Both the position numbers and the translations under genes were made by a program. A stretch of 56,243 nt of DNA, from positions 1 through 56,243 of the forward strand of contig JAGCFP010000093.1 of the NCBI GenBank assembly GCA_017650045.1. Direction: 5' to 3'. Shown here piece after piece: positions 23,930-32,871 of the stretch; position 1 is the stretch's first letter, and each line of letters begins with the position of its first letter. This DNA is from Bacteroidaceae bacterium (lineage in GTDB: Bacteria > Bacteroidota > Bacteroidia > Bacteroidales > Bacteroidaceae). A model generated the notes under the pieces. It searched no databases. It was not told the DNA's origin and was given only the letters and a program-made list of their open reading frames with translations.

Positions 23930-23960
23930 CAAAGGTACTTCTTTCTTGGCAATTATCAAA
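23930..23960 (-). promoter_or_regulatory. Promoter of the acyl-CoA synthetase-prfB operon
   Basis: On the minus strand, TTTG (23957-23960), a 19 bp spacer and TACCTTTG (23930-23937) match the Bacteroidota consensus exactly. The predicted transcript start is about 20 nt upstream of the ATG. Confidence 0.75.
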
Positions 23961-24054
23961 CTTTCAACGTCATTTTCTTAAACAGAGCGGCTTTTTGTTC
24001 TTAGTTAGAGAAATATTTTTCCATAATTAGGAAAATATATTTCCCTTTTTTACG

Positions 24055-24062
24055 TATTTTCG
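24055..24062 (+). promoter_or_regulatory. Weak -7 box of argE-like gene
   Basis: TATTTTCG differs by one base from TAnnTTTG and lies 19 nt before the ATG at 24081. No clear -33 element is seen. A three-codon ORF (ATG AAC GTA TGA, 24073-24084) overlaps the gene start. Confidence 0.4.
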
Positions 24063-24080
24063 CAACATAAACATGAACGT

Positions 24081-25148
24081 ATGAATGAACATCTATCTTT
24101 CATGGCGAATGAAGCCACGGAACTGCTAAGCAAACTGATTGCCATCCCTTCCATCAGCAGAGAGGAGGAGCGGGCAGCCGATCAAGTGCAACAATATCTT
24201 GAGGAGCAAGGCATGACCACCGGACGGAAAGGGAATAATGTCTGGTGCCTAAGCCCTGATTTCTCCCTTAAGAAACCTACGCTTCTACTGAACTCGCACA
24301 TTGATACCGTGAAACCTGTAAGCGGATGGATCCGTGATCCCTTCCTTCCAAGTATTGAGAACGGAAAACTCTACGGACTTGGCAGTAATGATGCAGGAGC
24401 CAGTGTAGTAAGTCTGATGCAAGCGTTCATGCAACTTTGTCGTACTACCCAGACTTATAACCTCATCTTTCTGGCTTCCTGTGAAGAAGAGATTTCTGGA
24501 AAAGAAGGTATCGAGAGTGTACTTCCACTGTTGCCTCAAATCAACTTTGCCATCGTTGGTGAACCAACAGAGATGCAACCAGCCATCGCAGAAAAAGGAC
24601 TGATGGTGTTGGATGTGACTTCACATGGCAAATCGGGACATGCCGCAAGAAACGAAGGCATCAATGCCATTTATCTGGCCATGAAAGATATGGCATGGTT
24701 CCGCGACTATCAGTTTGAGAAAGTGTCCCCACTACTGGGTCCTGTAAAAATGAGTGTAACGATGGTCAATGCTGGTACACAGCACAATGTGGTGCCCGAC
24801 AAGTGCGACTTTGTGGTAGATATCCGTAGCAATGAGTGCTACAGCAATCAAGAACTATACGATATCATTTGTCAGCATATCACTTCAGATGTGAAAGCAC
24901 GTTCCTTCAGACTTAGTTCTTCCCATGTTGAAATCACTCATCCACTGGTGCAACGCATAGTAGCATTAGGACGCCAACCGTTTGGTTCTCCAACTTTATC
25001 AGATCAAGCGCTGATGCCGTTCCCTTCCTTGAAGTTAGGTCCAGGAAAAAGTAGTAGAAGCCATGCAGCCGATGAATTCATCTACCTATCAGAAATAGAG
25101 GAAGCTATTGGATTATACTTGGAAGTCTTAGACGGAGCATCTTTATAA
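24081..25148 (+). CDS. argE: M20-family deacylase, ArgE-type (acetylornithine/acylcitrulline deacetylase)
   Basis: 355 residues. Metal-binding motifs of the M20 family are present: NSHIDTVKP (His, Asp), LGSNDAGAS (bridging Asp), SCEEEISGKEG (Glu-Glu), GEPTEMQPA, and the C-terminal SRSHAADEF (His). The enzyme removes the N-acyl group from an arginine precursor. Bacteroidales use succinylated or acetylated ornithine/citrulline intermediates (SOTCase-type pathway), so the physiological substrate could be an N-acylcitrulline. The gene stands alone and overlaps the convergent envC-like gene by 6 nt at its 3' end. A start at the internal Met at 24102 is possible. Confidence 0.85.
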   Translation: MNEHLSFMANEATELLSKLIAIPSISREEERAADQVQQYLEEQGMTTGRKGNNVWCLSPDFSLKKPTLLLNSHIDTVKPVSGWIRDPFLPSIENGKLYGLGSNDAGASVVSLMQAFMQLCRTTQTYNLIFLASCEEEISGKEGIESVLPLLPQINFAIVGEPTEMQPAIAEKGLMVLDVTSHGKSGHAARNEGINAIYLAMKDMAWFRDYQFEKVSPLLGPVKMSVTMVNAGTQHNVVPDKCDFVVDIRSNECYSNQELYDIICQHITSDVKARSFRLSSSHVEITHPLVQRIVALGRQPFGSPTLSDQALMPFPSLKLGPGKSSRSHAADEFIYLSEIEEAIGLYLEVLDGASL

Positions 25149-26453
25149 ATGCAACCAACGCTCAGGATTGAGTTTATCGCGCTCTTTACGCAATTGGAAA
25201 TGGAGCACGGTGCGATTATCATTGGAGGTATCGGTAAAGACAGTGCCAAGTTCTTGTCTGGTGCTTACATCATCTCCTTGTTTCACACTCGTCGATGAAA
25301 GATTACAATACACGGAGATGTATTCTCCATGTCGTACCAAAACATTGAAAAGTCCGTTAAGTTGGAATATGGCGGCTACTTTTCCATTGAAGATGGCACG
25401 AGCCTTCGCTCCTTGCTTTCCTTGAATGTCAATACCTTTATTATCGAGGGTAACATTCTTCATCCCTTCCACATTGTATTGCCCGAAATGGCTGACTACA
25501 ATGTAGGATGTAGTAATAGGTACCGGGAGTTTGCCTCTATTTTGTTCAAAATTGGAGGATAAAGCCTTGTCAGAATTATTGGAGCTATAGGTAGTTGTAG
25601 CAGCAGGCTTACTCTCTGCTTTAGCAGGTGTCTTTGCCGTTTCATTCTTGGCTTCTGCACTGGCAGTTGCCTTCTTCTTGGCTTCTGCTTCTCGCCGAGC
25701 CTCTTCTTCTGCTTGCTTTCGGGCCTTTTCTATTTCTTCTGCCACCAATTTGTCAATCTGTGCGTTCAGTTTGTTGGCTTCCGTTTGTTTCTTCTTGATT
25801 TCATCTTGAAGGCTGCGCTGTTTTTTCTGCAGTTCTGAAACTATCGCCCGCTTCTCTTTTTCCTGATTTTCCAGTTCTTTACGTTCCGATTCCCGCAACT
25901 GCAACATATCAGTCTTTGATGCCTTTACCTCCTCCAATTCCTTACGTTTGGCAGTTATCTCCTGTTGCATTTGCTGCATGGCCAATCCCTGCTCTTTCTG
26001 TGAAGAGGCATACTCCCGCACATAGCGCAGTCTTCTGAGGGTTTGGGAAAGATTCTTAGCAGAAAAGACGAACATCAGTTTTTGCTGTATGGAACCATGT
26101 CTTTGCAGATAACGCAGTGAAGCGATGTAGTTGTCTTTCGCAACTAACAAATCGGTCTGAAGACCTGACAACTGTTGTTCTACAATACCCATCTCCTCTT
26201 CTATCTGTGCGACGTCGTTTGTCAATGTATCGATGTACTTACGACGTTCTTCAATCTGTCCGGAAAGAGCATTCAAGCTATTCAACTGGCTACCCATGTC
26301 TTTCTTGGTCGTATTCAACAATGTCTGTGTTTCCTCAATCTGTCTTTTCAGTTGCCCTTGTCGATTCTGCAAATCCTTGATACGTTTATTAGTCTGAGCC
26401 CCAGAGGGAATCAGCCACAAACAGCACCATAGGAGAAGCAGCAAACGTTTCAT
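25143..26453 (-). CDS. EnvC-like murein hydrolase activator with degenerate M23 domain
   Basis: 436 residues. A signal peptide (about 1-19) is followed by a long coiled coil (about 22-235), an Ala/Lys/Glu-rich linker, and a C-terminal LytM/M23 domain (about 310-436). The zinc motif HxxxD reads Asn-Lys-Gly-Ile-Asp and the final HxH reads His-Phe-Gln. Two zinc ligands are therefore missing, and the domain is probably catalytically dead, as in E. coli EnvC, which activates amidases during septation. It is the last gene of the leftward dut operon; its ATG overlaps the DUF4292 stop by 4 nt. Confidence 0.85.
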   Translation of the reverse strand: MKRLLLLLWCCLWLIPSGAQTNKRIKDLQNRQGQLKRQIEETQTLLNTTKKDMGSQLNSLNALSGQIEERRKYIDTLTNDVAQIEEEMGIVEQQLSGLQTDLLVAKDNYIASLRYLQRHGSIQQKLMFVFSAKNLSQTLRRLRYVREYASSQKEQGLAMQQMQQEITAKRKELEEVKASKTDMLQLRESERKELENQEKEKRAIVSELQKKQRSLQDEIKKKQTEANKLNAQIDKLVAEEIEKARKQAEEEARREAEAKKKATASAEAKNETAKTPAKAESKPAATTTYSSNNSDKALSSNFEQNRGKLPVPITTSYIVVSHFGQYNVEGMKNVTLDNKGIDIQGKQGAKARAIFNGKVAAIFQLNGLFNVLVRHGEYISVYCNLSSTSVKQGDDVSTRQELGTVFTDTSNDNRTVLHFQLRKERDKLNPERWLHL

Positions 26454-27031
26454 AAACTCAAGAGGAATTGAAGTAATTCATCCAGCGTCACTTCCGTGTA
26501 TCGAGAAGAGAGTGTGGTGGGTTTCACATTGTTTTCTTCCTGAGAAAAATCAGACAATTCAACACGTGCTTTCTCCAGTTTTGCCAATCCGAATTCCTCA
26601 CCAGAGATGGTCTTTTTCCCATCAGGCGCAGAAGCTTGATAAATCAAATCCTCCAATCTGTTGTACGTCCATCTTCTAGGAAGTCTATTCTTTAGTTCCT
26701 CCTTCGTAGTACGTACATAGCGATGATTCATTCTGTCCACAAGGAAAATGATATCAGGAGTGATTTCTATACGTGCCACTTCCGTGCGCAAGATAGGCAT
26801 CAGGAAAGAGACTTGCACAATTTCATTTTTTTTCAATTTCATAGTGCCATTGACAGAATACACGGCATCACCATGAGGGATGGTTACTACGACCTTCGAT
26901 GACAAATACATGCTCTCCTCATTGCCAACTTTTGCAACTTGCTTGGAAGACTTACAACCTGCGAAAGTCAGCATCAGCAGTGCCATCAACACACCTACGA
27001 CACTTCTATATTTCTGCTTGTTATTCCACAT
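26450..27031 (-). CDS. DUF4292 lipoprotein (LolA/LolB-like fold suspected)
   Basis: 193 residues with a lipoprotein signal (Cys26 in FAGC). The remainder matches DUF4292 as I recognise it: VSFLMPILRTEVARIEITPDIIFLVDRMNHRY. This pattern and length recall LolA/LolB-type lipoprotein carriers, but that assignment is by resemblance only. The start at 27031 overlaps the TPR gene stop by 11 nt, and the 3' end overlaps envC by 4 nt, so translation is coupled along the operon. The association with an EnvC homologue suggests an envelope biogenesis role. Confidence 0.75.
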   Translation of the reverse strand: MWNNKQKYRSVVGVLMALLMLTFAGCKSSKQVAKVGNEESMYLSSKVVVTIPHGDAVYSVNGTMKLKKNEIVQVSFLMPILRTEVARIEITPDIIFLVDRMNHRYVRTTKEELKNRLPRRWTYNRLEDLIYQASAPDGKKTISGEEFGLAKLEKARVELSDFSQEENNVKPTTLSSRYTEVTLDELLQFLLSL

Positions 27032-28727
27032 ATTTCTTCTGACTGATTTTTTGCTTCAACTTTGAGGAACTACTTCCCATTTCCAGTGCCTTTTGCCAAT
27101 ATTCCAAGGCACCAGCGGTATCTCCTGTTTTATAATAGATATCCCCACAGTGCTCCATGATATCAGCACTTTGGGCATCCTCACTTTTCAATGCCATGTC
27201 TATGTATAACTTTGCCTGAGTATAGTTGCCTTTCACGAAAAGAATCCAAGCATACGTATCCAAATAAGTGCCATTCTCAGGCTCTGCCTTCACCGTCTTA
27301 TAGCTCATTTCCTCAGCACGATCCAAATCCCGCTTTTCAAGTGAAAGATAGTAGGCATAGTTGTTTAATGCACTGATATTATTGGCATTCTGTTCAATGG
27401 CTTTCTCATAAGCTTCGAAAGCCTGTGTCAAATCACCTTTAGTATGGTAGGTATCCCCAAGCATGGAATAGAAATCAGAGACAACCTCCTTCGTACTTTG
27501 CTCGTTGGTATGTTCCAAAGCAGCTTTGCATATTCTGATAACATCATCATGCCGCTGCTCATGGGCATAGGCAATGGAGAGGTAATAATAAAATTCCAAA
27601 GCATCAGGACTGGCTTCTACGCCAGCCTCACAAAGATTGATAATCTCCGCATAGTCCTCCACATTTACCGCATCTTGCAAGAGCATCATTCTTCCGCTGC
27701 TATTGGTAGGATCAATTTGGAGAAGTTTCCGAAGCACAGGCCTTGATTCTTTTTGCATATTCTTAGCCATGAGGTACTGAACATAAAGCATAGTAAGGTC
27801 GGCATTCTCGGAATCTTGCTGTAAAATGCGCTCAAAACGGTTGATAACTTTCGTACTGTCCTGTCCTGCTTGTTCCACTTCCACGATAAGGCGTCGCATC
27901 ACATTAACCTTCACGGCATCTTCCACTTTCTTGTTAATAAGCAGTGAATCCAATGTTTGCTCATAAAGATCCTTCTGATCGGTCAGTTCATAGTAAGATG
28001 CCAACGAATAAAGTGCCGCAGCATTATCAGGTTCACGCTTCAGTACGTCTTTATAAATCTGATGCGCCTTATCTTGCTTTCCAGTTTGTAGATAGGCATC
28101 ACCTTGCGCCACTTGATAACGCAATTCGTTAGGATATTCCTTCACCAGACTCTCGATTTCTCTAAATGCACTTTTCTCGTCATCCATTTGTCGATAGATG
28201 CGGTATTTCTCCATCGTCAATGCTTCACTTTTACCACGTCTTTGCTCCAGAGTATTAAGCACCTCGATAACTTTCTCATATTGCCTGCTGCGATCATAGA
28301 GCGTTTCCAAAGTATATAAAAGTTCCACATGATCGGGAAAGCGCTTTGTCATTTCCTCTATTAACTCCAGGGCTTTACCCTCCTGTCCTTGCTGCAAATA
28401 GAGATTAGCTAATCCCTGACCATACCAATAATTGTCGGGAGCATATTCCACGGCTTTCTCCAATGCTTCCAATCCCTTTTCCGCCTGACCAAGTATCAAG
28501 TAGTATTGTGAAAGTTCGTAATGTGCAGCAGCAGAAGTAGGGTTGATGGCAAGGCAATGCTCCAACATCTGGTATGCTGAAGTATAGTCCTGCTTTAGTT
28601 TACAATTGACCGACTCAAGGAAGTAGTAGTCAAAACGCTTCTGCTCTGCTTCCGAAAGTTCCGTTTGTGCATGTAGTGGCAACACCGCACACAGCAATAA
28701 AACAATATATAAAACCCTGAAATTCAA
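27021..28727 (-). CDS. Periplasmic tetratricopeptide repeat protein
   Basis: 568 residues. A signal peptide (about 1-20, cleaved near LHAQ) is followed by TPR units over nearly the whole length, for example AAAHYELSQYYLILGQAEKGLEAL and ISALNNYAYYLSLEKRDLDRAEE. No lipobox is present, so it is probably soluble in the periplasm and acts as a scaffold. It starts 3 nt after dut and overlaps the DUF4292 start. The order dut-TPR-DUF4292-M23 is, to my knowledge, common in Bacteroidales. Confidence 0.85.
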   Translation of the reverse strand: MNFRVLYIVLLLCAVLPLHAQTELSEAEQKRFDYYFLESVNCKLKQDYTSAYQMLEHCLAINPTSAAAHYELSQYYLILGQAEKGLEALEKAVEYAPDNYWYGQGLANLYLQQGQEGKALELIEEMTKRFPDHVELLYTLETLYDRSRQYEKVIEVLNTLEQRRGKSEALTMEKYRIYRQMDDEKSAFREIESLVKEYPNELRYQVAQGDAYLQTGKQDKAHQIYKDVLKREPDNAAALYSLASYYELTDQKDLYEQTLDSLLINKKVEDAVKVNVMRRLIVEVEQAGQDSTKVINRFERILQQDSENADLTMLYVQYLMAKNMQKESRPVLRKLLQIDPTNSSGRMMLLQDAVNVEDYAEIINLCEAGVEASPDALEFYYYLSIAYAHEQRHDDVIRICKAALEHTNEQSTKEVVSDFYSMLGDTYHTKGDLTQAFEAYEKAIEQNANNISALNNYAYYLSLEKRDLDRAEEMSYKTVKAEPENGTYLDTYAWILFVKGNYTQAKLYIDMALKSEDAQSADIMEHCGDIYYKTGDTAGALEYWQKALEMGSSSSKLKQKISQKKYVE

Positions 28728-28730
28728 TGT

Positions 28731-29165
28731 TCAATGTTTTCCCGTATGTCCAAAACCACCAGCGCCACGCTCTGTTTCATCCAACACCTGCACTTCCTCC
28801 CATTCTGCTTGTTCGTGACGGGCAATCACCATCTGTGCAATGCGTTCTCCATCCTCTATCACAAAAGGTTCCTTAGAAAGGTTGATGAGGATAACGCAGA
28901 TTTCACCACGATAATCAGCATCTATGGTACCTGGGGAATTGAGTACTGTAACACCTTTTTTTATTGCTAATCCACTACGTGGGCGCACTTGAGCTTCATA
29001 ACCTTTTGGCAAGGAAATGAACAAACCCGTAGGTATCAGTTTACGTTCCAGCGGTTGCATGGTGATAGGTTCATCGATGTTAGCACGTAAATCAACCCCA
29101 GCGCTTTGTTCCGTGGCATAAGTTGGAAGTGCATGTTTTGACTTATTGATAATCTGTACTTTCAT
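28731..29165 (-). CDS. dut: Deoxyuridine 5'-triphosphate nucleotidohydrolase
   Basis: 144 residues, the normal length for a trimeric dUTPase. All five family motifs are visible: [23 protein letters not shown] (with the catalytic Asp), GERIAQMV and the C-terminal [10 protein letters not shown]. It converts dUTP to dUMP, limiting uracil in DNA and supplying dUMP. It is the first gene of a leftward operon and divergent from dgt, another dNTP-pool enzyme, which begins about 75 nt away. TATTTTCG (minus strand, 29184-29191) is a candidate -7 box. Confidence 0.96.
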   Translation of the reverse strand: MKVQIINKSKHALPTYATEQSAGVDLRANIDEPITMQPLERKLIPTGLFISLPKGYEAQVRPRSGLAIKKGVTVLNSPGTIDADYRGEICVILINLSKEPFVIEDGERIAQMVIARHEQAEWEEVQVLDETERGAGGFGHTGKH

Positions 29166-29214
29166 ATTCTCTATAATTTTCTGCGAAAATACGGCTTTTA
29201 AACCAAATAATTGA

Positions 29215-29222
29215 TAACTTTG
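29215..29222 (+). promoter_or_regulatory. -7 box of dgt
   Basis: TAACTTTG fits TAnnTTTG. Transcription would start near 29229, giving a leader of only about 10 nt before the ATG at 29240 and supporting that ATG over the in-frame GTG at 29234. Confidence 0.6.
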
Positions 29223-29239
29223 CCCTAAAATATGTGAAT

Positions 29240-30568
29240 ATGGATTGGAACAGACTCATTTCTGCAAAGCGATTCGGTCTGGAAGACATGCATCAGCCCG
29301 ATTATCAAGAGAATCGTTCAGAGTTTCAGCGTGACTACGACCGATTGATTTTCTCTGCGCCGTTCCGTCGTCTGCAAAACAAGACGCAAGTTTTTCCATT
29401 ACCAGGCAGCGTGTTCGTACACAATCGTTTGACACACAGTTTGGAAGTTTCTTGCGTTGGACGTTCTTTGGGTAACGATGTGGCACGTGGTATCTTGCAA
29501 CGCAGACCTGAACTTCAGGATTCCTTCTTGCCAGAAATTGGTTCCATCGTTTCTGCGGCTTGTCTGGCACACGATCTTGGTAATCCACCTTTCGGACATT
29601 TTGGAGAAAAGGCGTTCTCTACTTATTTTTCAGAAGGAAAGGGACAGAGACTTAAAGACAAGCTTACAGAAGACCAATGGAATGATCTGACCCATTTCGA
29701 GGGTAACGCCAATGCTTTCCGTCTTCTTACGCATCAATTTGAGGGGCGTAGGAAAGGGGGCTTCGTACTTACCTATCCAACATTGGCAAGTATCGTGAAA
29801 TATCCACATTCTTCTACTGCAGCGAAGAACAAATCCAAGTTTGGATTCTTCACTACAGAAGTTGACAGTTTCCGGAAAATCGCCGATGAATTGGGCATAA
29901 TTTGCAAATCTACCAACCCTCTGATTTACGCTCGCCATCCTCTGGTTTACTTAGTGGAGGCAGCTGATGATATCTGCTACGAAATCATGGATATAGAAGA
30001 TAGCTTCAAGTTGAAATTACTTTCAAGGGAGGAGACATTCGAGCTCTTCATGGCGTTTTTCAAGGAAGAACGACAGGAGAAGATCAAACGAATGTTAGAG
30101 ATGGTAACCGACAAGAATGAACAGGTAGCTTACCTCCGTGCCCGTGCCATTGGTCTTCTTATTTATGAATGCACACAGGCATTTCTGCGTCATGAGGAAG
30201 CTATCCTTGCAGGAGAATTCGAAGGGGAACTTATTGATCATATTTCCGACCAACCACGTGAGGCTTACCGTCAATGTGCCAAAGTAGCCAAAGAAAAGAT
30301 TTATCGGGCACGTGATGTAGTAGATATCGAAGTAGCTGGTTTCCGCATCATCGGTACACTCATTGACTTAATGACAGAAGCCGTACTTTCACCAGAAAAA
30401 GCATATTCCCAATTGTTGATGAACCGCGTGAGTAGTCAGTACAGTATACGCAGTGAGAATCTCTTCGAGCGCATTCTTTCAGTACTCGATTACGTTTCGG
30501 GCATGACCGATGTCTATGCCTTGGATCTCTACCGCAAAATCAACGGAAATAGTTTGCCTGCCGTGTAA
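29240..30568 (+). CDS. dgt: Deoxyguanosinetriphosphate triphosphohydrolase-like HD protein
   Basis: 442 residues from the ATG at 29240 ([13 protein letters not shown]). An HD-domain phosphohydrolase with [25 protein letters not shown] (His), [16 protein letters not shown] (His-Asp) and a later [14 protein letters not shown] (Asp). Dgt enzymes cleave dNTPs, usually dGTP, to the nucleoside and tripolyphosphate and so control dNTP pools. It is divergent from dut. Its stop abuts the stop of the convergent glsB gene with no intervening base and no terminator. Confidence 0.92.
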   Translation: MDWNRLISAKRFGLEDMHQPDYQENRSEFQRDYDRLIFSAPFRRLQNKTQVFPLPGSVFVHNRLTHSLEVSCVGRSLGNDVARGILQRRPELQDSFLPEIGSIVSAACLAHDLGNPPFGHFGEKAFSTYFSEGKGQRLKDKLTEDQWNDLTHFEGNANAFRLLTHQFEGRRKGGFVLTYPTLASIVKYPHSSTAAKNKSKFGFFTTEVDSFRKIADELGIICKSTNPLIYARHPLVYLVEAADDICYEIMDIEDSFKLKLLSREETFELFMAFFKEERQEKIKRMLEMVTDKNEQVAYLRARAIGLLIYECTQAFLRHEEAILAGEFEGELIDHISDQPREAYRQCAKVAKEKIYRARDVVDIEVAGFRIIGTLIDLMTEAVLSPEKAYSQLLMNRVSSQYSIRSENLFERILSVLDYVSGMTDVYALDLYRKINGNSLPAV

Positions 30569-31564
30569 TCAGTCAATCTTGATTCCCTCGTAGATGACCT
30601 TATTTTGTCCACTAGTGACCTTAAAGGCATCGGGTTGTTGCTTGATGAAGCTCTCGATATGACGCATGCGCTTCTCTTCCAAGATCTCATTGACAGCAAT
30701 CAAGATACCTGTTTCCTCCACATCACCGAAACCATAATTGATGGCAGTGCCAAACATACGCATTGTTGGACTTAGTCCCATATAAGCATTTACCAATGGC
30801 GGGATATTGTAACCCATCTTACGTACTTCGCCATTCAACACCTTGTAGTCATCCTTAAATGTTTTATGGCAGAAAAGTTCTGCAAGTTCCTTCTCATCAC
30901 TCTCCAGAAGCAGAGGTTTCTTTGGAACTATCAAGTTCTCCTTGTCGCCAAAGTGCTTACGCAGGAAATAGAGTATCATATCCCTGCCTTTACGCACATA
31001 ACTAGGATACATGGTCACCTTCCCAAAGAAATATTTCACATCGGGCTTTATAACCATCAGTGCACCAAGTCCATCCCATAAGTTGTCCAAAGCAAAAAGC
31101 CCCTTACTACCTGCACGCGTACTCTGATATTCCAATGTCACGAAACTACGTGCCAATTCTATGGTGCAAGGAAGGAATTCCTTGATAAAACGTTCGGAGA
31201 AGTTAAAAAGATGGGAGGTTGCCAACATAGGTTCCCCATTATCGTAAAAGCGCACATCCGTACCGCAGATATACCGATAGCCACCCAATATTTCTTCCTT
31301 TTCAGGATTCCAAACGATGAGTTGCTTATAAGGATTCTCCATGATATCAAACTCATCGATATCCATCGACTTACCCGTTCCACCACCAGCAGCGCGGAAT
31401 GCTATCTCACGCAATCGTCCTATCTCCTTCATCGTATTCGGAGCATTGTGGGCATCCACTACATAGATCACGTTACTGCTCTTGTTGGTCATTCTAAGCC
31501 TACGCTCTTCAGTTAGTTCTGCTTTCAGCAAATCCTTGCTGATGGGTTGGATTATTTCTTCCAT
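30569..31564 (-). CDS. glsB: GlsB-like N-acyltransferase (glycine lipid synthesis)
   Basis: 331 residues, a GNAT-type acyltransferase of the hemolysin-like group (REIAFRAAGGGTGKSMDIDEFD; CTIELARSFVTLEYQ). In Bacteroides thetaiotaomicron the neighbouring glsB and glsA genes make N-acyl glycine and then the di-acylated glycine lipid; the same pair and order are seen here. GlsB would attach a 3-hydroxy fatty acyl group to the amino group of glycine. It lies 31 nt downstream of glsA and is presumably in the same operon. The assignment rests on gene pairing and family resemblance. OlsB-type ornithine lipid synthesis is the alternative. Confidence 0.8.
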   Translation of the reverse strand: MEEIIQPISKDLLKAELTEERRLRMTNKSSNVIYVVDAHNAPNTMKEIGRLREIAFRAAGGGTGKSMDIDEFDIMENPYKQLIVWNPEKEEILGGYRYICGTDVRFYDNGEPMLATSHLFNFSERFIKEFLPCTIELARSFVTLEYQSTRAGSKGLFALDNLWDGLGALMVIKPDVKYFFGKVTMYPSYVRKGRDMILYFLRKHFGDKENLIVPKKPLLLESDEKELAELFCHKTFKDDYKVLNGEVRKMGYNIPPLVNAYMGLSPTMRMFGTAINYGFGDVEETGILIAVNEILEEKRMRHIESFIKQQPDAFKVTSGQNKVIYEGIKID

Positions 31565-31595
31565 ATCTATTTTTTCTTTTTTTCAGGATATTAGT

Positions 31596-32420
31596 CTATG
31601 CGTTAGTATTCAGATTGTAAACAATGTCTTTCACGTATTCCGCCCATTGTGCAGGTGTGCGACTCTTATCGAAAGTCTGCCAAGGAATCGGTTTTCCGAT
31701 GGTAATGGTGAAAGTCTTATGGCGGTTTTTAAACATCTCATCGGCCAGATAAAGCATAGCGATGTTGAACTTTATGCCCAAAGCTTTGCTCCAATTTGCC
31801 AGACGATAGAAAAATTCCGAGTTACGTCCCTCGAAATGCATGGGCACCACATCGCGCTGATACTCAACGCTCTTGGAGATGAAAGTCTTCTTCCACTCCA
31901 AATCCTTTATCACGCCATTTTGCTTACGTGAGCATAATCCTGCAGGAAACATGATGATGTGATCACTGCTTTGGAAGCCTGCCTCCACTAATCGAGGGAA
32001 GTCGCGACTTTGTTTTCCAGTCTTGTTGATTGGGATAAAGAAAGGCGCCAGTCCCTTGACGTTCATCAGCAAATCGTTTACCAGATATTTAATTCGTCCG
32101 TCATAATGCTCTCCAAGCACCTTTCCCAGTGCCAATCCATCTTGTCCGCCTAATGGATGATTACTTACGAAAGTAAAGGGACCGCTTTCTGGAAGGTTTT
32201 CTTCTCCGTTTACCACCAAATGGGCATCAAGAAACTCCAACGTGCTGTTCAAGAAAGGCAATCCAACTTCCGAACCATGCTCACGCAGGAACTCATTCAA
32301 CTCATCTTGATGCACTATGCGTTTCAAGTAGTTTCTGATAAAGCCAGGGATATATTTCCCTTTCGCTTTCTCGGCCAGTACACGGTCTATATCTATGAAT
32401 ACAGATGAATTATCAGCCAT
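31596..32420 (-). CDS. glsA: GlsA-like O-acyltransferase (PlsC family)
   Basis: 274 residues from the ATG at 32420 (MADNSSVFIDIDRV). A lysophospholipid acyltransferase domain with the NHPLGGQDG motif (the HxxxxD catalytic pair), FVSNHP, and FPAGLCSRKQ. It would esterify the 3-hydroxyl of N-acylglycine. The frame is open further upstream to 32486, but the promoter at 32485-32515 puts the transcript start near 32478, so the upstream Met cannot be used. It is the first gene of the glsA-glsB operon. Confidence 0.82.
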   Translation of the reverse strand: MADNSSVFIDIDRVLAEKAKGKYIPGFIRNYLKRIVHQDELNEFLREHGSEVGLPFLNSTLEFLDAHLVVNGEENLPESGPFTFVSNHPLGGQDGLALGKVLGEHYDGRIKYLVNDLLMNVKGLAPFFIPINKTGKQSRDFPRLVEAGFQSSDHIIMFPAGLCSRKQNGVIKDLEWKKTFISKSVEYQRDVVPMHFEGRNSEFFYRLANWSKALGIKFNIAMLYLADEMFKNRHKTFTITIGKPIPWQTFDKSRTPAQWAEYVKDIVYNLNTNA

Positions 32421-32484
32421 CTTAATGCCTTTTAGCCACCATAAATAAGTGAAGAAAGATAAGTCCGACTTCACAATTTCTTGC

Positions 32485-32515
32485 AAAGTTAGCTTTTCCT
32501 TTCTTTAATGCAAAA
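32485..32515 (-). promoter_or_regulatory. Promoter of glsA-glsB operon
   Basis: On the minus strand, TTTG (32512-32515), a 19 bp spacer and TAACTTTG (32485-32492) match the consensus exactly. It overlaps the longer open frame of glsA and fixes the start codon at 32420. Confidence 0.75.
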
Positions 32516-32871
32516 CTTTTTGGTAAAAAGTATTCAAATGGTCATCTCGCTATCCTGTTTCCAGCTTTTTTGATAATGTATAAATATGCAAAATCCGGAT
32601 TACTCCATGTTCAGAACTCATTAGTGACCAAATTTTACCTTTCTAGTGAGGAAAAAATTTCGCCCTCACTAGAAAAAAATATTTTCATCCTAAAGAAGAG
32701 GAGATTTTACGCGCTTATTTTGCATAAATATACCATTTCACATGCTGATATTCACTTTATATGCATTAAGATTACAGCTTATCTGCATTCAGAATCCAAC
32801 TTTCTCCACCGTTTCTTTCCCTTTTCTGAAAGTTATCAACAGGGTGTTGAAAAATAATTTGAAAGTTTTTG
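32516..32871. other. AT-rich intergenic region upstream of the dcw cluster
   Basis: About 350 bp without a supported gene. A possible 95-codon frame from 32570 has low-complexity K/F/Y/I composition and no family resemblance. Notable contents are a perfect 12 bp inverted repeat at 32640-32675 and a DnaA-box-like TTATCAACA near 32833. The mraZ operator follows. Confidence 0.5.
32640..32675. repeat. Perfect 12 bp inverted repeat
   Basis: TTTCTAGTGAGG (32640-32651) and CCTCACTAGAAA (32664-32675) are exact reverse complements separated by 12 nt. There is no U-tract on either strand, so an operator, mobile-element end or structured RNA is more likely than a terminator. Confidence 0.75.

Noticed and set aside
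32421..32486. Longer start for the GlsA-like protein
   Set aside because: The Met at 32486 lies within the -7 promoter box and upstream of the likely transcript start.
32570..32857. 95-codon plus-strand frame upstream of mraZ
   Set aside because: Low-complexity K/F/Y/I-rich product typical of AT-rich non-coding DNA, it spans the perfect palindrome, and there is no promoter or family resemblance.
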